From Diphasiastrum complanatum (taxonomy: Eukaryota > Streptophyta > Lycopodiopsida > Lycopodiales > Lycopodiaceae), in NCBI GenBank assembly GCA_029204225.1, contig CM055098.1, forward strand, positions 19,968,685 through 20,032,684: a stretch of 64,000 nucleotides of DNA, given 5' to 3'. Position 1 is the first letter of the stretch. Every line of letters begins with the position of its first letter. Shown in pieces: positions 56,701 through 61,619 of the stretch. Both the position numbers and the translations under genes were made by a program. The notes below the pieces were generated by a model. The model did not search any database. It was not told the origin of the DNA and saw only the letters and a list, made by a program, of their open reading frames with translations.

Positions 56701-58456
56701 TATTTTTTTTTAAAATTAAAAAAAAAACCTGACGCGTCCGGACGCGGACGCACCCCTGGCGCGTCCGCGTTCGCGTCCGGGTCCCGCTTCCTTAGAATGC
56801 TACTATCACTATGAGCTTTGAATGATTGGATGCATTGCCAGCAACCTTGTTATTATAATTTCTGTTTGTGGTATACCGTCTAATGGTCATTTTGTGGACA
56901 TAACACTTATATTTATTTATCTATTTTGCCATTTTAAAAATGAGGAAAAAGGTCTGAAATGTTTGGAGGAATTTTCCGAACGTTTGAAATGCGTTCACTT
57001 TGGATGTTTCAAACATTTGGTTGCAGTTATGAGCAGCAGAAATATAAGGGTCGAATTGGACTGAGAATCAGAGCACTGTAGAGGAAATGTCAAGCACAAA
57101 ATAAAAAAAAGTGGGATTTTCTCTCTCAAAACTAAAACTACTGCAAATCAATTTTGGCACCCAACGAAAATGAGGATATAAGCCTTATAGAAGGTAATCT
57201 GCAACCCATTGGTGCCAAAAAGATGTACTACTATAAAGTAATGAGGAATACATCACATACATAACACATCATATTAGGAGAATGTAAATATTGATGAAGC
57301 AATGGAGAATAGTCATAATCGTGGAATATCACTGATCTCCACAAAATAACAAGCAGATTCCAGCAAGCTAATTGATCCTAAAGTAAGCTTGTTTTAAGCT
57401 AATTAAATCAAGAGCTAAGGTCTTATCAATCAACCAGCAATATTGAGGCTCACAGCATATGACCCATAATTGACTAATTATGCTACTTAACAGGTGGACT
57501 GAAGGACCCAAAATTCATGTTCCAATAGACCAATAATAAAAAGTACGAAGCCATGGTGTATATAGATGCCTTTGTTCACGATATCCATTTGAATGAGATG
57601 ATAAAGCTGGTTATCTGAAGGTTTACACGATTTTGCATAGTAACACTCGAGTTTGAGTAGTAGCACTCGAATCATTTTTGAGAAATTCTACTCCATGTGT
57701 TTGATTAGGGCCAGAAGAAGATGCCAGTTACTTGTAAGGTCCCAGCAGTTAAAAGGTCCATGGAACGCTATGTCTTTTGTATCAAAGCTCTTCTTCATGG
57801 TGCATCTAATGGGACATCATTTTGGATGGGTAAGTTCTATGCTTCTCATTTCGGTTTTTTCTGTATTTTGATCCAACATATCTCTTCATACTTCTTCATA
57901 CTCATGTGAGGCTACTGAGTAAAACATCAGGTACACATTTTTATCAATATCATATTAACAACAGATACTGCCAAATATGTCTGAAGATGGCAATATCAAG
58001 TAGTCCTCCATGATTTGGATCAAATTTTCAAGAAACGATTTTGCAAGAAGGATTGATTTGTCCCATGGTTATTTGAAGCTAAGATTTTTTTTTTGTTTTT
58101 TTGGAATTTTTCCATGGTAGGGCGATTTGAAGTGTCAAAAAGAAAATGGATCAACCTAAGTCGAGATTCAGATCAACTCACTTAGAATCAACTTGTGACT
58201 TTGGTGAACACGTTTGTTAGTTTATAATCTTTCAATATGTGACACCTTGAGACCTTTTTCTATTGACCATGAAATGCTTTAACCTTGTTCAGGTAACTTG
58301 AAGCATAAGGATCTTCAGGGCCAAGAAATTGGTTCTCAGTTACATGCCAGTGATGATGAAGCTGCAGACGAACAGAGTCCCAATGCTGAACACGAACATG
58401 CTTCTGATGATGATGAGAGTTGTGATGAAGACGAAATCTCTCAGGACCAAAGCTAA
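3526..58456 (+). CDS. FANCD2: FANCD2, Fanconi anaemia group D2 protein (31 coding exons, 1531 aa)
   Basis: FANCD2 pairs with FANCI as a DNA clamp. The FA core complex mono-ubiquitinates it at stalled forks so that interstrand crosslinks can be repaired; it acts in the nucleus. Thirty-one exons join with GT-AG borders and matching phases into 4596 nt without a stop, close to the usual family length of about 1450-1500 aa. Hallmarks, in order: a [13 protein letters not shown] segment (exon 1), ILLEKLP and [13 protein letters not shown] (exon 2), GILDYLEGF (exons 6/7), the [10 protein letters not shown] segment whose lysine 549 matches the mono-ubiquitinated residue (human K561), [15 protein letters not shown] (exon 12), [10 protein letters not shown] (exon 14), [15 protein letters not shown] across exons 30/31, and an acidic tail ending at 58456. 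Introns 1, 16, 22 and 29 (9.9, 9.8, 4.9 and 20.4 kb) hold nearly all transposons in the window. The start could instead be ATG 3451. Exon edges are my manual inference without transcripts. Confidence 0.95.
3816..4341. other. Intron 1, 5' part without recognisable elements
   Basis: AT-rich non-coding sequence between the exon 1 donor and the left LTR. I see no conserved domain or repeat in it. Confidence 0.6.
4342..4692 (-). repeat. 3' LTR of the intron-1 chromovirus (351 bp)
   Basis: Starts TGTTAGAGATCTAAAG and ends GAGCTCGTAACA on the + strand. It matches the LTR at 10392-10649 at both ends but keeps about 95-100 internal bases that the other copy lacks (roughly 4490-4590). Confidence 0.92.
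4693..4706 (-). promoter_or_regulatory. Polypurine tract of the chromovirus
   Basis: On the minus strand, AAGGGGGAGGGAG directly precedes the LTR start TGTTACG. This is the expected position for the plus-strand primer and fixes the LTR boundary. Confidence 0.75.
4704..6101 (-). pseudogene. Chromovirus integrase with C-terminal chromodomain-like region
   Basis: A 465-residue open stretch. The HHCC zinc finger runs from [14 protein letters not shown] to CQKCQ. The integrase core follows, with MDVIVGLP and the TDHPQTDGQ block, then a GPF-type LSPRYCGPF motif. A chromodomain-like tail contains [19 protein letters not shown]. The catalytic glutamate that normally follows DGQT is lysine here (DGQTKRVN), which would inactivate strand transfer. 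The frame continues openly from the RNase H side only after breaks near 6130. This identifies the Chromoviridae branch of Ty3/gypsy. Confidence 0.88.
6126..8048 (-). pseudogene. Chromovirus protease, reverse transcriptase and RNase H, frame-broken
   Basis: In minus-strand order: a protease-like region with DIVLGRDWL (8048-7557), RT with [24 protein letters not shown] and [12 protein letters not shown] (7509-7174), the RT active-site region at 7205-6921, RNase H with [17 protein letters not shown] (6908-6642) and the RNase H end with [10 protein letters not shown] (6536-6126). The RT box reads FLDEILVYS, so the second catalytic aspartate is glutamate. Frame changes occur near 7540, 7190, 6915 and 6600. 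It is a decayed pol, not a functional gene. Confidence 0.88.
8240..9520 (-). pseudogene. Chromovirus gag with zinc knuckle
   Basis: The gag frame opens at 9520 and runs to 8837, then continues at 8815-8543 after a break. It contains the usual retrotransposon gag core (a YKWWLNL segment and [13 protein letters not shown]). Further downstream, in shifted frames near 8410-8460, a zinc knuckle reads [14 protein letters not shown] (CX2CX4HX4C). Between gag and protease the frame is disrupted around 8050-8250. Confidence 0.82.
10377..10390 (-). promoter_or_regulatory. Primer-binding site (initiator tRNA-Met type)
   Basis: The minus strand directly inside the 5' LTR reads TGCTATCAGAGCCA. It differs by one base from the TGGTATCAGAGC site complementary to plant initiator tRNA-Met, the usual primer for chromoviruses. 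Confidence 0.75.
10392..10649 (-). repeat. 5' LTR of the chromovirus (258 bp, internally deleted)
   Basis: The same termini as the LTR at 4342-4692, but about 95-100 bp in the middle are absent. It also has several substitutions against the other copy (for example ACACCATAG versus AGACCACAT near its start), so the insertion is not recent. Confidence 0.9.
10697..10724. repeat. (CT)14 microsatellite
   Basis: Uninterrupted CT dinucleotide tract inside FANCD2 intron 1, just outside the chromovirus insertion. Confidence 0.95.
10797..11040. repeat. CGACCC-motif-rich block
   Basis: The motif CGACCC and close variants recur many times, with GATCGGACCGGATCGGATCGG at the centre. Similar reiterated motifs mark the ends of hAT-like elements elsewhere in this window, but I cannot find paired ends or a target duplication here. 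The motif AGGGTC/GACCCT recurs inside the nearby copia remnant at 12225-12280 and 12525-12545. Confidence 0.4.
11452..11463 (+). promoter_or_regulatory. Copia primer-binding site
   Basis: TGGTATCAAAGC, one base off the initiator tRNA-Met complement, lies immediately after the probable LTR end CA. Confidence 0.7.
11583..12356 (+). pseudogene. Copia gag (UBN2-type), damaged at the 3' end
   Basis: 257 open codons. The N-terminus ([18 protein letters not shown], then the WDILATLY region) and the SLPETYENW block are typical of copia gag. From about 12200 the reading turns into unrelated sequence where AGGGTC-containing repeats occur, and the zinc knuckle is not preserved. A protease fragment with LDSGAT follows in the next frame at 12366-12764. 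Confidence 0.8.
12851..13745. other. Intron 1, 3' part
   Basis: AT-rich sequence between the copia remnant and exon 2, with no recognisable domain. The exon 2 acceptor (ATTTGAGCAG) ends at 13745. Confidence 0.55.
13746..18623 (+). CDS. FANCD2: FANCD2 exons 2-16 (residues 97-796)
   Basis: Exons: 13746-14193, 14365-14619, 14820-15032, 15186-15317, 15908-16037, 16258-16304, 16403-16507, 16719-16835, 16949-17088, 17285-17379, 17557-17638, 17746-17797, 17933-18013, 18304-18399, 18520-18623. All introns are GT-AG and phases agree at each junction. Exon 9 (16719-16835) carries [10 protein letters not shown]; the lysine codon at 16743-16745 (residue 549) aligns with the mono-ubiquitination site. Conserved blocks include [71 protein letters not shown] and INWIREL. 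Introns are 95-590 bp, in contrast to the giant introns on either side. The exon 3 donor (AAAAAT|GTACAT) and exon 5 donor (AAGAG|GTTGAT) are weak and were chosen because they preserve frame and alignment length. Confidence 0.9.
15523..15580. repeat. Short inverted repeat in FANCD2 intron 5
   Basis: GGTTCCGACCAGGAACCCTG at 15523-15542 pairs with CAGGGTTCCTGATCAGAACC at 15561-15580 (18 of 20 positions) around an 18-base loop. It would form a strong hairpin. It may be the core of a foldback or MITE remnant. Confidence 0.75.
18912..18985. repeat. Left terminus of hAT element, GGTACC-motif array
   Basis: GGTACCGCGG and close variants are reiterated about four times. The right end (25024-25103) carries the same motif in several copies. 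The exact terminal inverted repeat is short (CATAG, then a shared TCC/ACC). Confidence 0.75.
19266..21877 (+). pseudogene. hAT transposase: BED finger, DUF659, hAT dimerisation domain
   Basis: The BED finger at 19266-19440 reads SGLWDEV, then [22 protein letters not shown] proline-rich linker (about 19600-20150, with PPP and HPP runs) follows. The DUF659 region (20290-20960) has [24 protein letters not shown] and [13 protein letters not shown]. The C-terminal hAT block (21500-21840) has [22 protein letters not shown] and [19 protein letters not shown]. Frames change near 19450, 20260, 20580 and 21010. Probable spliceosomal introns lie at 21159-21272 (GTAAGC to CCTGCAG) and 21866-21967 (GTGATA to CTTGCAG), so some breaks may be splicing rather than damage, but at least the stops near 19450 and 20270 look like lesions. 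Confidence 0.85.
21968..23695 (+). pseudogene. hAT-element C-terminal extension: acidic repeats, proline-rich region, AT-hooks
   Basis: Downstream of the dimerisation domain, shifted frames encode an acidic region with three tandem copies of VGAQDDxE (about 22569-22650, a 27-bp DNA repeat). A proline/alanine-rich region follows (22754-23071). A basic stretch at 23270-23370 contains two AT-hook cores (RPGRPKG and RRGRPRR). The final part (23237-23695) is open for 152 codons. Coding-like composition continues without a clear gap from the transposase, so it may be the transposase C-terminus or a second element gene. I do not recognise a family. Confidence 0.45.
24120..24374 (-). CDS. Hypothetical charged helical ORF on the minus strand of the hAT element
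   Basis: 84 codons, very rich in Arg, Glu, Ala and Gln. [15 protein letters not shown] is followed by [19 protein letters not shown], which looks like a long charged helix or coiled coil. The same frame reads coding-like but with stops upstream to about 24480. It could be an antisense second gene of the hAT element or a chance frame in GC-rich DNA. No family is recognised. Confidence 0.3.
   Translation of the reverse strand: MLQQTRQRNPEPEPPGPAVDPVPAVKLDLDEQIGIDFTRRQLIMVRERAARRRANQEVARANREAEQERQNNAPDEGKESMEDQ
24700..24890. repeat. 84-bp tandem repeat near hAT right end
   Basis: Two copies start at 24723 and 24807, both CATGTGATGCT, then CCCCCCTGTGTTGGTCTCCC, then GTCTGCTCAC and GCCCATGTGCC, with few differences. 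A partial copy precedes them. Confidence 0.8.
25024..25103. repeat. Right terminus of hAT element, GGTACC-motif array
   Basis: GGTACCGCC, GGTACCGCGG, GGTACCGTACC and GGTACCATACC follow one another up to the target duplication GTTAGAAT at 25104-25111. Confidence 0.75.
25639..26197. mobile_element. 559-bp hAT-type MITE
   Basis: Exact 8-bp duplication GTACATAC at 25631-25638 and 26198-26205. The terminal inverted repeats are CAGTGTTGGGCGGGTAT and CAGTGTTGTGCGGGTAT (16 of 17). CAGTGTTG is a classic hAT end. Near both ends the motif GATACCAGCCGGGTAT recurs in both orientations. No coding capacity. Confidence 0.93.
26206..28457. other. Intron 16, 3' part: AT-rich with microsatellites and a tandem duplication
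   Basis: A 64-bp duplication (27758-27821 and 27822-27886, both starting ACCTATCC.ACCACACATC) is present. CT tracts lie at 28127-28151 and 28191-28231. A stretch at 26990-27170 is faintly reminiscent of a copia integrase end but too weak to call. The exon 17 acceptor TATCCAG ends at 28457. Confidence 0.6.
28458..30985 (+). CDS. FANCD2: FANCD2 exons 17-22 (residues 796-1260)
   Basis: Exons: 28458-28989, 29117-29155, 29276-29492, 29629-29789, 30173-30359, 30729-30985. Exon 17 is the longest (532 nt). It encodes the variable, probably disordered linker, including [11 protein letters not shown] at residue 879, which resembles the QPTIMDAF-type motif remembered from Arabidopsis FANCD2 and could be a PCNA-binding-like motif (inference). 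Exon 18 is a 39-nt microexon encoding [13 protein letters not shown]. Exon 19 continues with [16 protein letters not shown], a conserved block. Exon 20 uses the acceptor GAGTGAAG at 29628, because upstream AGs give stops. Exon 22 contains [12 protein letters not shown]. Phases agree throughout. Confidence 0.87.
31446..32421. mobile_element. Non-autonomous hAT-like element, 976 bp
   Basis: Ends GAATGTT and, in reverse complement, CAATGTT. They are flanked by TATGATAT (31438-31445) and TATGATAC (32422-32429), an 8-bp duplication with one mismatch. Both ends carry many copies of the motif GAAACG/CGTTTC (for example TTTCGAAACA and CGAAACGGG). The interior has no transposase. Confidence 0.72.
32430..34070 (-). 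pseudogene. 5'-truncated antisense LINE remnant (RT to C-terminus)
   Basis: Minus-strand frames near 33929-33636 read [15 protein letters not shown], the LINE reverse-transcriptase core. Frames at 33252-32944 read [11 protein letters not shown], matching the LINE copies in intron 29 ([11 protein letters not shown]). A zinc-finger-like end ([22 protein letters not shown]) follows near 32870-32930, then the C-terminal tail to 32472. Frameshifts separate the blocks. The 5' end is lost near 34070. It is the same clade as, but a different family from, the sense LINEs. Confidence 0.82.
34071..35221. other. Intron 22 segment with GAATC-rich and GAAACG-rich blocks
   Basis: 34205-34345 is dense in GATTC/GAATC in both orientations. 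34360-34640 is rich in GGGAGAGA. 34978-35050 holds a nested palindrome (CAGAAACGCGTTTCTG and TTCTGAAACGCGTTTCAG). These resemble hAT-like element ends, but I could not pair them. No coding sequence is recognised. Confidence 0.5.
35222..35503 (+). pseudogene. BED zinc-finger fragment of a hAT transposase
   Basis: 93 codons. RDPSWEHV, then [20 protein letters not shown] and the C...VPRDI ending, is the BED-finger pattern (W, CX2C, H) seen in hAT transposases. No DUF659 or dimerisation domain follows; exon 23 of FANCD2 begins 340 bp on. It is an isolated fragment. Confidence 0.75.
35845..37279 (+). CDS. FANCD2: FANCD2 exons 23-29 (residues 1261-1437)
   Basis: Exons: 35845-35940, 36074-36166, 36286-36318, 36445-36579, 36738-36798, 36969-37024, 37223-37279. 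They encode [11 protein letters not shown], the [10 protein letters not shown] segment, [46 protein letters not shown] and [18 protein letters not shown]. These line up with the C-terminal helical part of FANCD2 in other species. All junctions are GT-AG with compatible phases; exon 25 is only 33 nt. A 20.4-kb intron follows exon 29. Confidence 0.9.
37641..37844. repeat. Left copy of about 200-bp direct duplication flanking the LINE pair
   Basis: It begins TAGGGGTCTAATTTTG and ends in CT repeats. It matches 48336-48538 almost perfectly (a 2-bp indel GGGGCCC versus GGGGCGCCC). The two copies enclose both LINE copies. Confidence 0.92.
37827..37899. repeat. (CT)n microsatellite, 73 bp
   Basis: Uninterrupted CT run. 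It is followed at 37900-38010 by a GC-rich block with reiterated GATGGATCG and CGCCCCTG, the same arrangement as at the two LINE 5' ends. Confidence 0.95.
37900..38651. other. Intron 29 segment between two CT tracts
   Basis: 37900-38020 is a GC-rich reiterated block that may be the 5' end of another LINE copy. 38030-38650 is of unknown origin, with no recognised domain and no FANCD2 exon that I can find. Confidence 0.45.
38652..38737. repeat. (CT)n microsatellite at LINE copy A 5' end, 86 bp
   Basis: Uninterrupted CT array directly before the GC-rich leader of LINE copy A. Confidence 0.95.
38896..39816 (+). CDS. LINE copy A ORF1, RNA-binding coiled-coil protein (306 aa)
   Basis: The start ATG gives MAPKKKGG, also present in copy B. 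Residues 1-45 are proline-rich. A coiled coil runs over residues about 55-175 (heptad-like [36 protein letters not shown]). The C-terminal part, with [37 protein letters not shown] and [13 protein letters not shown], resembles the RRM plus C-terminal domain of L1-type ORF1 proteins, which form trimers and coat LINE RNA. It ends at TAG (39814-39816), after which the same frame stays open into ORF2. Confidence 0.85.
   Translation: MAPKKKGGVLTPPSLLDTPPSPVVMEEPSSVIETSDIPVNMAAIDYTPSKPTESLFAYDLSFIRQEILGLKKQLHLFEAENSKLAKDLFGVTERVEQLEQENIYLKQRIAEKSALEETSNKINSLEKQVEETKMWAALFKPDDMGSKLSSLAKQVEETTSILKQGNHSQISSFPKENDLETVLGEQARRAKKAFNIRVRGIANGGKPLEEATDLLISKLSHVADGFDTAWRSKFDDNVLFIKFRSLSQRNAALRLRAKLKGTFIYMDDDLTNTQWLARKKIILEAKEKGQRVVFIDGKPRFFDLPQ
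39817..43365 (+). pseudogene. LINE copy A ORF2: AP-endonuclease, reverse transcriptase, CCHC finger
   Basis: Open from the codon after the ORF1 stop, in the same frame, with no ATG before the endonuclease. Domains: endonuclease with [20 protein letters not shown] and SDHSLL (39865-40660); RT with [36 protein letters not shown] and YADDVVLLS (41540-42100; YADD at 41947-41958); and a C-terminal CX2CX9HX4C finger ([19 protein letters not shown]) near 42946. A single TAG at 42499-42501 interrupts it between GAMF and IITFLHR, after which the frame is open to 43365. It is otherwise intact. Confidence 0.9.
43831..44827 (+). pseudogene. LINE copy B ORF1
   Basis: Starts MAPKKKGG like copy A. An in-frame TAG at 44287-44289 replaces the glutamine codon of copy A, and a one-base loss just before 44810 shifts the end. 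In the frame of ORF2 it also ends at a TAG (44825-44827), followed by an ATG-free open frame. Confidence 0.85.
44828..47929 (+). pseudogene. LINE copy B ORF2
   Basis: Endonuclease, RT and CCHC blocks are all recognisable. It is broken by TAA at 45170-45172, a frameshift near 45400, a one-base loss near 46846 in the QGCP block, a deletion near 47395 that removes the region corresponding to [11 protein letters not shown], and a stop at 47564. It cannot encode active protein. Confidence 0.9.
48336..48538. repeat. Right copy of about 200-bp direct duplication flanking the LINE pair
   Basis: A near-identical match to 37641-37844. The bases TTAGAGTTGGGYGC occur both just before this copy (48322-48335) and just after it (48537-48550), so the junction has a nested duplication. 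Confidence 0.92.
48540..50213. other. Intron 29 segment, no recognisable element
   Basis: AT-rich DNA with a short local repeat (AGGTGTGGTTGGACAATA twice, about 49322-49380). No conserved protein domain is seen. Confidence 0.5.
50214..53470 (-). pseudogene. Second Ty3/gypsy chromovirus, antisense, fragmentary
   Basis: The same family as the intron-1 element, in the same antisense orientation. Minus-strand order: zinc knuckle [14 protein letters not shown] (53260, with the conserved histidine now glutamine), protease region with DLVLGRDWH (52839-52375), scattered RT/RNase H pieces (52340-51700), integrase with [13 protein letters not shown] and [12 protein letters not shown] (51280-50900), and a GPF/chromodomain end (50741-50214). 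Large internal deletions remove most of RT and the integrase DGQ block. No LTRs are found at either edge. Confidence 0.85.
53471..54400. other. Intron 29 segment, no recognisable element
   Basis: Non-coding, AT-rich DNA between the gypsy fragment and the hAT remnant. I see nothing definable. Confidence 0.5.
54420..56330 (+). pseudogene. hAT transposase remnant (DUF659 region)
   Basis: Near 55078-55225 a frame reads [20 protein letters not shown], then [16 protein letters not shown], the DUF659 core of BED-type hAT transposases. 54527-54769 carries a basic upstream part. Acidic coding-like sequence near 56190-56260 (EDDGESEFE-type) may be the C-terminal tail. GAAACACGTCTCAAACG at 54419-54435 recalls the GAAACG ends of the MITE at 31446, but no target duplication was found. 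Confidence 0.68.
56536..56795. mobile_element. 260-bp hAT-like MITE with CGTCCGGACGC arrays
   Basis: Exact 8-bp duplication AATGCTAC at 56528-56535 and 56796-56803. Both ends are packed with GCGTCCGGACGC-type motifs, with T- and A-rich homopolymers in the middle. The outermost inverted repeat is short and imperfect (CAGACATGAGGGTCC versus CTAAGGAAGCGGGACCC). Confidence 0.82.
56804..57708. other. Intron 29, 3' end
   Basis: AT-rich. Around 56985-57020 there is a small GTTTGAAA/TTTCAAAC palindromic cluster. The exon 30 acceptor TTGATTAG ends at 57708. Confidence 0.55.
57709..58456 (+). CDS. FANCD2: FANCD2 exons 30-31 (residues 1438-1531, stop)
   Basis: Exons: 57709-57829 and 58293-58456. Exon 30 encodes [17 protein letters not shown], then [19 protein letters not shown]. 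The glycine codon is split across the intron, and exon 31 continues [25 protein letters not shown] is one of the most conserved FANCD2 signatures. The tail (from about residue 1493) is strongly acidic with Ser-Asp-Asp clusters, as in the family, and ends with TAA at 58454-58456. Exon 30 is 20.4 kb from exon 29. Confidence 0.93.
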
Positions 58457-61400
58457 TATGCGAAAACATAGTCAGATATTATTGCATCCCTTGCTGTAAA
58501 ATTCTTAGAAGACCAATCGTGCATAATGTGCGTACAACAATATCAGTAAAATCAATTACAGAGGCAAAATGACTAATGATCAAAGCTTTCCGAAAGTACG
58601 CCTGCATTCAACTGCAAAAGGATCAAGTGCAAGTGTTTCAGTACAAAACTCAGTGATAAATGCAGATCTTCAAATGATAGTCTAAGCTTACGGTTCGTAA
58701 TTGCAACATGACCGATGCCTCATACAATCTGCAGCAGTCCTTCTACACTGATGGCTTACAAAATTTACACACTTTGGTCTCAATTACACTTTGAGAAGTA
58801 TCACTTCAGTGCACTAGCGTTCTTTGTGAGAAAGTTACTTTTTGGCTATCGGCCGTGAAGTGTTGGCAGCGTGTATAAAAATTTATGCTGTGCTGAATAA
58901 ATTGATGAAATGTATTGCTGCCACAAATGAACGTTTAGGTTTTGGGAGATTGTAAAAGCTTCTGTTTCAATTGGCATTCTTGTATCATCAAAGGGTGAGG
59001 CACTGCAGGATCAATTTTTGACATTGCATAACTTGTTGCTAGATTGTCAGAATAGCTCGTAGAAGGATCAAGGATCCAATGATGCATTATCTGGATTCAA
59101 AGAGGGGACTTCTACTTTTCCAAGGACAATATGGTCTACAGGGTTATTTTACTCATTTGGAAAAGTGTGGTGATAGCTGTAGTGAGATGGAAAGATCTAC
59201 AGCTGACTCTTCATTTTACTATGGTCAATATAAAGAAGCTAATATCGTTAAAGATTGCAAATATGAATTCTAGATAAGCACAATCTAGAAAGGCTTTCAA
59301 ATAAGCTAGACCCAAAGGAAAACACTGAAAATAGTTTGAGCATAAGAGATGCAGGCTGCAATTGACAAATGAGAATCCTCCCTTGAAAACGTCCTTTTAT
59401 TCTTTGCAATCCACATCAACTAGTGTCACTAACTTGCAAATTTGCCATGTTAATTCATTCCAACAAAACATGGGTTCATTTCTCCAAAATGGACTCGGGT
59501 CAGGAGGTTTCTAGCTACAGGAAGAAATAATGAAGAAATTTTTTCCGTGAGTTTTCTTTGTATTTTGAGTCTCCTTGGGGTTTCACAACAAGCATAATTT
59601 GTCCATGACAAATGACCGTTAGTTTTCACCAATAGAGAACAAATAAGTAGCCTATAAGCGTTAAACTTATTAACTCATATTTTTCTTGTTTCACTAAATC
59701 TCCCGTCATATTTGGGGAGAACCATTTTCATTCCATCTATTGTTCAAATCCCACGACATATAGACCTCACAACATTGATATCAAATGATCTATCTAGGTA
59801 TAAGTTGTGAATTCTATTAGTGATTAAAATAGCTCTATGATCCATGTAAAACCTGGGCTTCATGCTTCTTTGGTAGGAGTTTAATGATTTTTTTGTTGTG
59901 TCCATTGGGAATGTTAAGAGTATAGAATGCATAAATTTGTGTTCTACAATGGAAATCAAATTTTGTGCTTGGTTGCTCATCATTTTCTCCTCTCATCAAG
60001 TTTAGAATAAGTCTTTTGTTGTCTTTTATGACTTATTGCAACCATTGAAGGGCCACTTCTTATCCCATTTATCGAGCTTCAAATATCTTGATATTTGTAG
60101 GATAAAGTGATTATTTTCTTGAACATCTAGAGCTGAACTAATTTATGTGCAATAGTTAAATTAGATGCTTGTAAACAATGTCGCAACCTTTCATTCTATA
60201 AACAATGTTTGTAACCTTTCATTCCTCGTATATATATTGTGTATTCTATAATTTGAAATTGCATGTTCTCAAGAGGTTGATAACACATTAATCAAAAGTC
60301 CTTTTAGTTGTGCATTTAGGCCCTTACACCACTCCATGCTTTGGTTCGTGAATAAAGACTAGAAGATCCAAATTATGCTAGTTGGGAGCTCAAAATGAAA
60401 AACAACTTACAATAACAAGGCATTTGTGTCATCTTTGGTGAAATAGGACCAAAAAGGTTTGACAAATGTTGATGCACAAAGTAGTTTGACAAGTGGAATA
60501 AAATTACTTGTATGGTCAATCTTTTAAGAGTCAATAAAAGTGAACTTTCAAAATGTTCAAGTCTTTCAATTCCTATAGGTATATGCAAAAGTAAACATAA
60601 GTTTTAAAATCAAAAGCGGGATCGTGAACATCTATCGTACATGTGAGAAATTGTCAAAAAATTGGCAAATCTAGCTTGATCAAAACCATGTAGATTGTAG
60701 GTGGGTCCCACATGTGTGAGTCCATGTTGCCACATGTGTAGGCTACCCTAGATAGGTTACATATCATTCATAGGATTAGTTAGGTTTGTTTGGTCATAAT
60801 TCATAAATTATCGGGCCAAATTCCTTGAATCATGGAGGTGGATAACCAACCTAGCCACCAACTTGGCAAAAGTCTAGAGTTAGGCAAGATTGACAAATTA
60901 GGGCAAAAATGTTCAATCATCTTTTTTATTACATGCTGGATTTTCACCTAACTTGAGGTGGGGAAGAGCTTATTGTACATACAATCCATCATTCCATAGT
61001 GAGGAGATATAATTTTTGGAGCAAATTGGCAATCTCGAGGTTTCTATACGTTTGTCTTGAGTTTTTGTGGATACTTATTGTACTTTCAACATTACAAAGA
61101 TAAAAGACACAAAATGTGATTTATGCTATTGAGGGTTTCATGAAAATTTGTTGAAGAACATTTTAAAGTATGTAAGAATCTAATTAAAATGTGTGGCATG
61201 TCTAATTTTTTGAAGATCTCCTATTTCACACGTTCTATTAAGAGTTTTGTTGAAAAAAAGAAAAGAGTTTGATCTAAACCAAAGTAAATATAATTATTGT
61301 GGCAAGATACCATTGATTAAAACATGTAAGAAATGAGTTGATCTAAAAAATAGAAAAGGATAAAGAAAATCTCCAATGCTAGACCATCAAGTTGGTCACT

Positions 61401-61600
61401 TGTTAATCAACATTAGTAAAAAAAAACACACATAAGATATTTATTTTAGTTGTAATTCTTCATGATTATATGAATGATGTGAAAAATGCAAAATATTAGT
61501 TCGATTAAGCATTTTAAATATGTATATAGGTTGATCCCACACATGTGCAGGCTGTTTCCACGTGTGAAAGACATGCTTAATTTCAATAGGTCCATTTGTC
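58457..61600. other. FANCD2 3' UTR and intergenic DNA
   Basis: AT-rich. A possible poly(A) signal AATAAA lies near 58896, which would give a 3' UTR of about 450 bp; this is a guess. From about 59000 to 61600 I see no conserved ORF, RNA gene or clear repeat. Confidence 0.5.
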
Positions 61601-61619
61601 ATCATTAGATTAGAAATTT

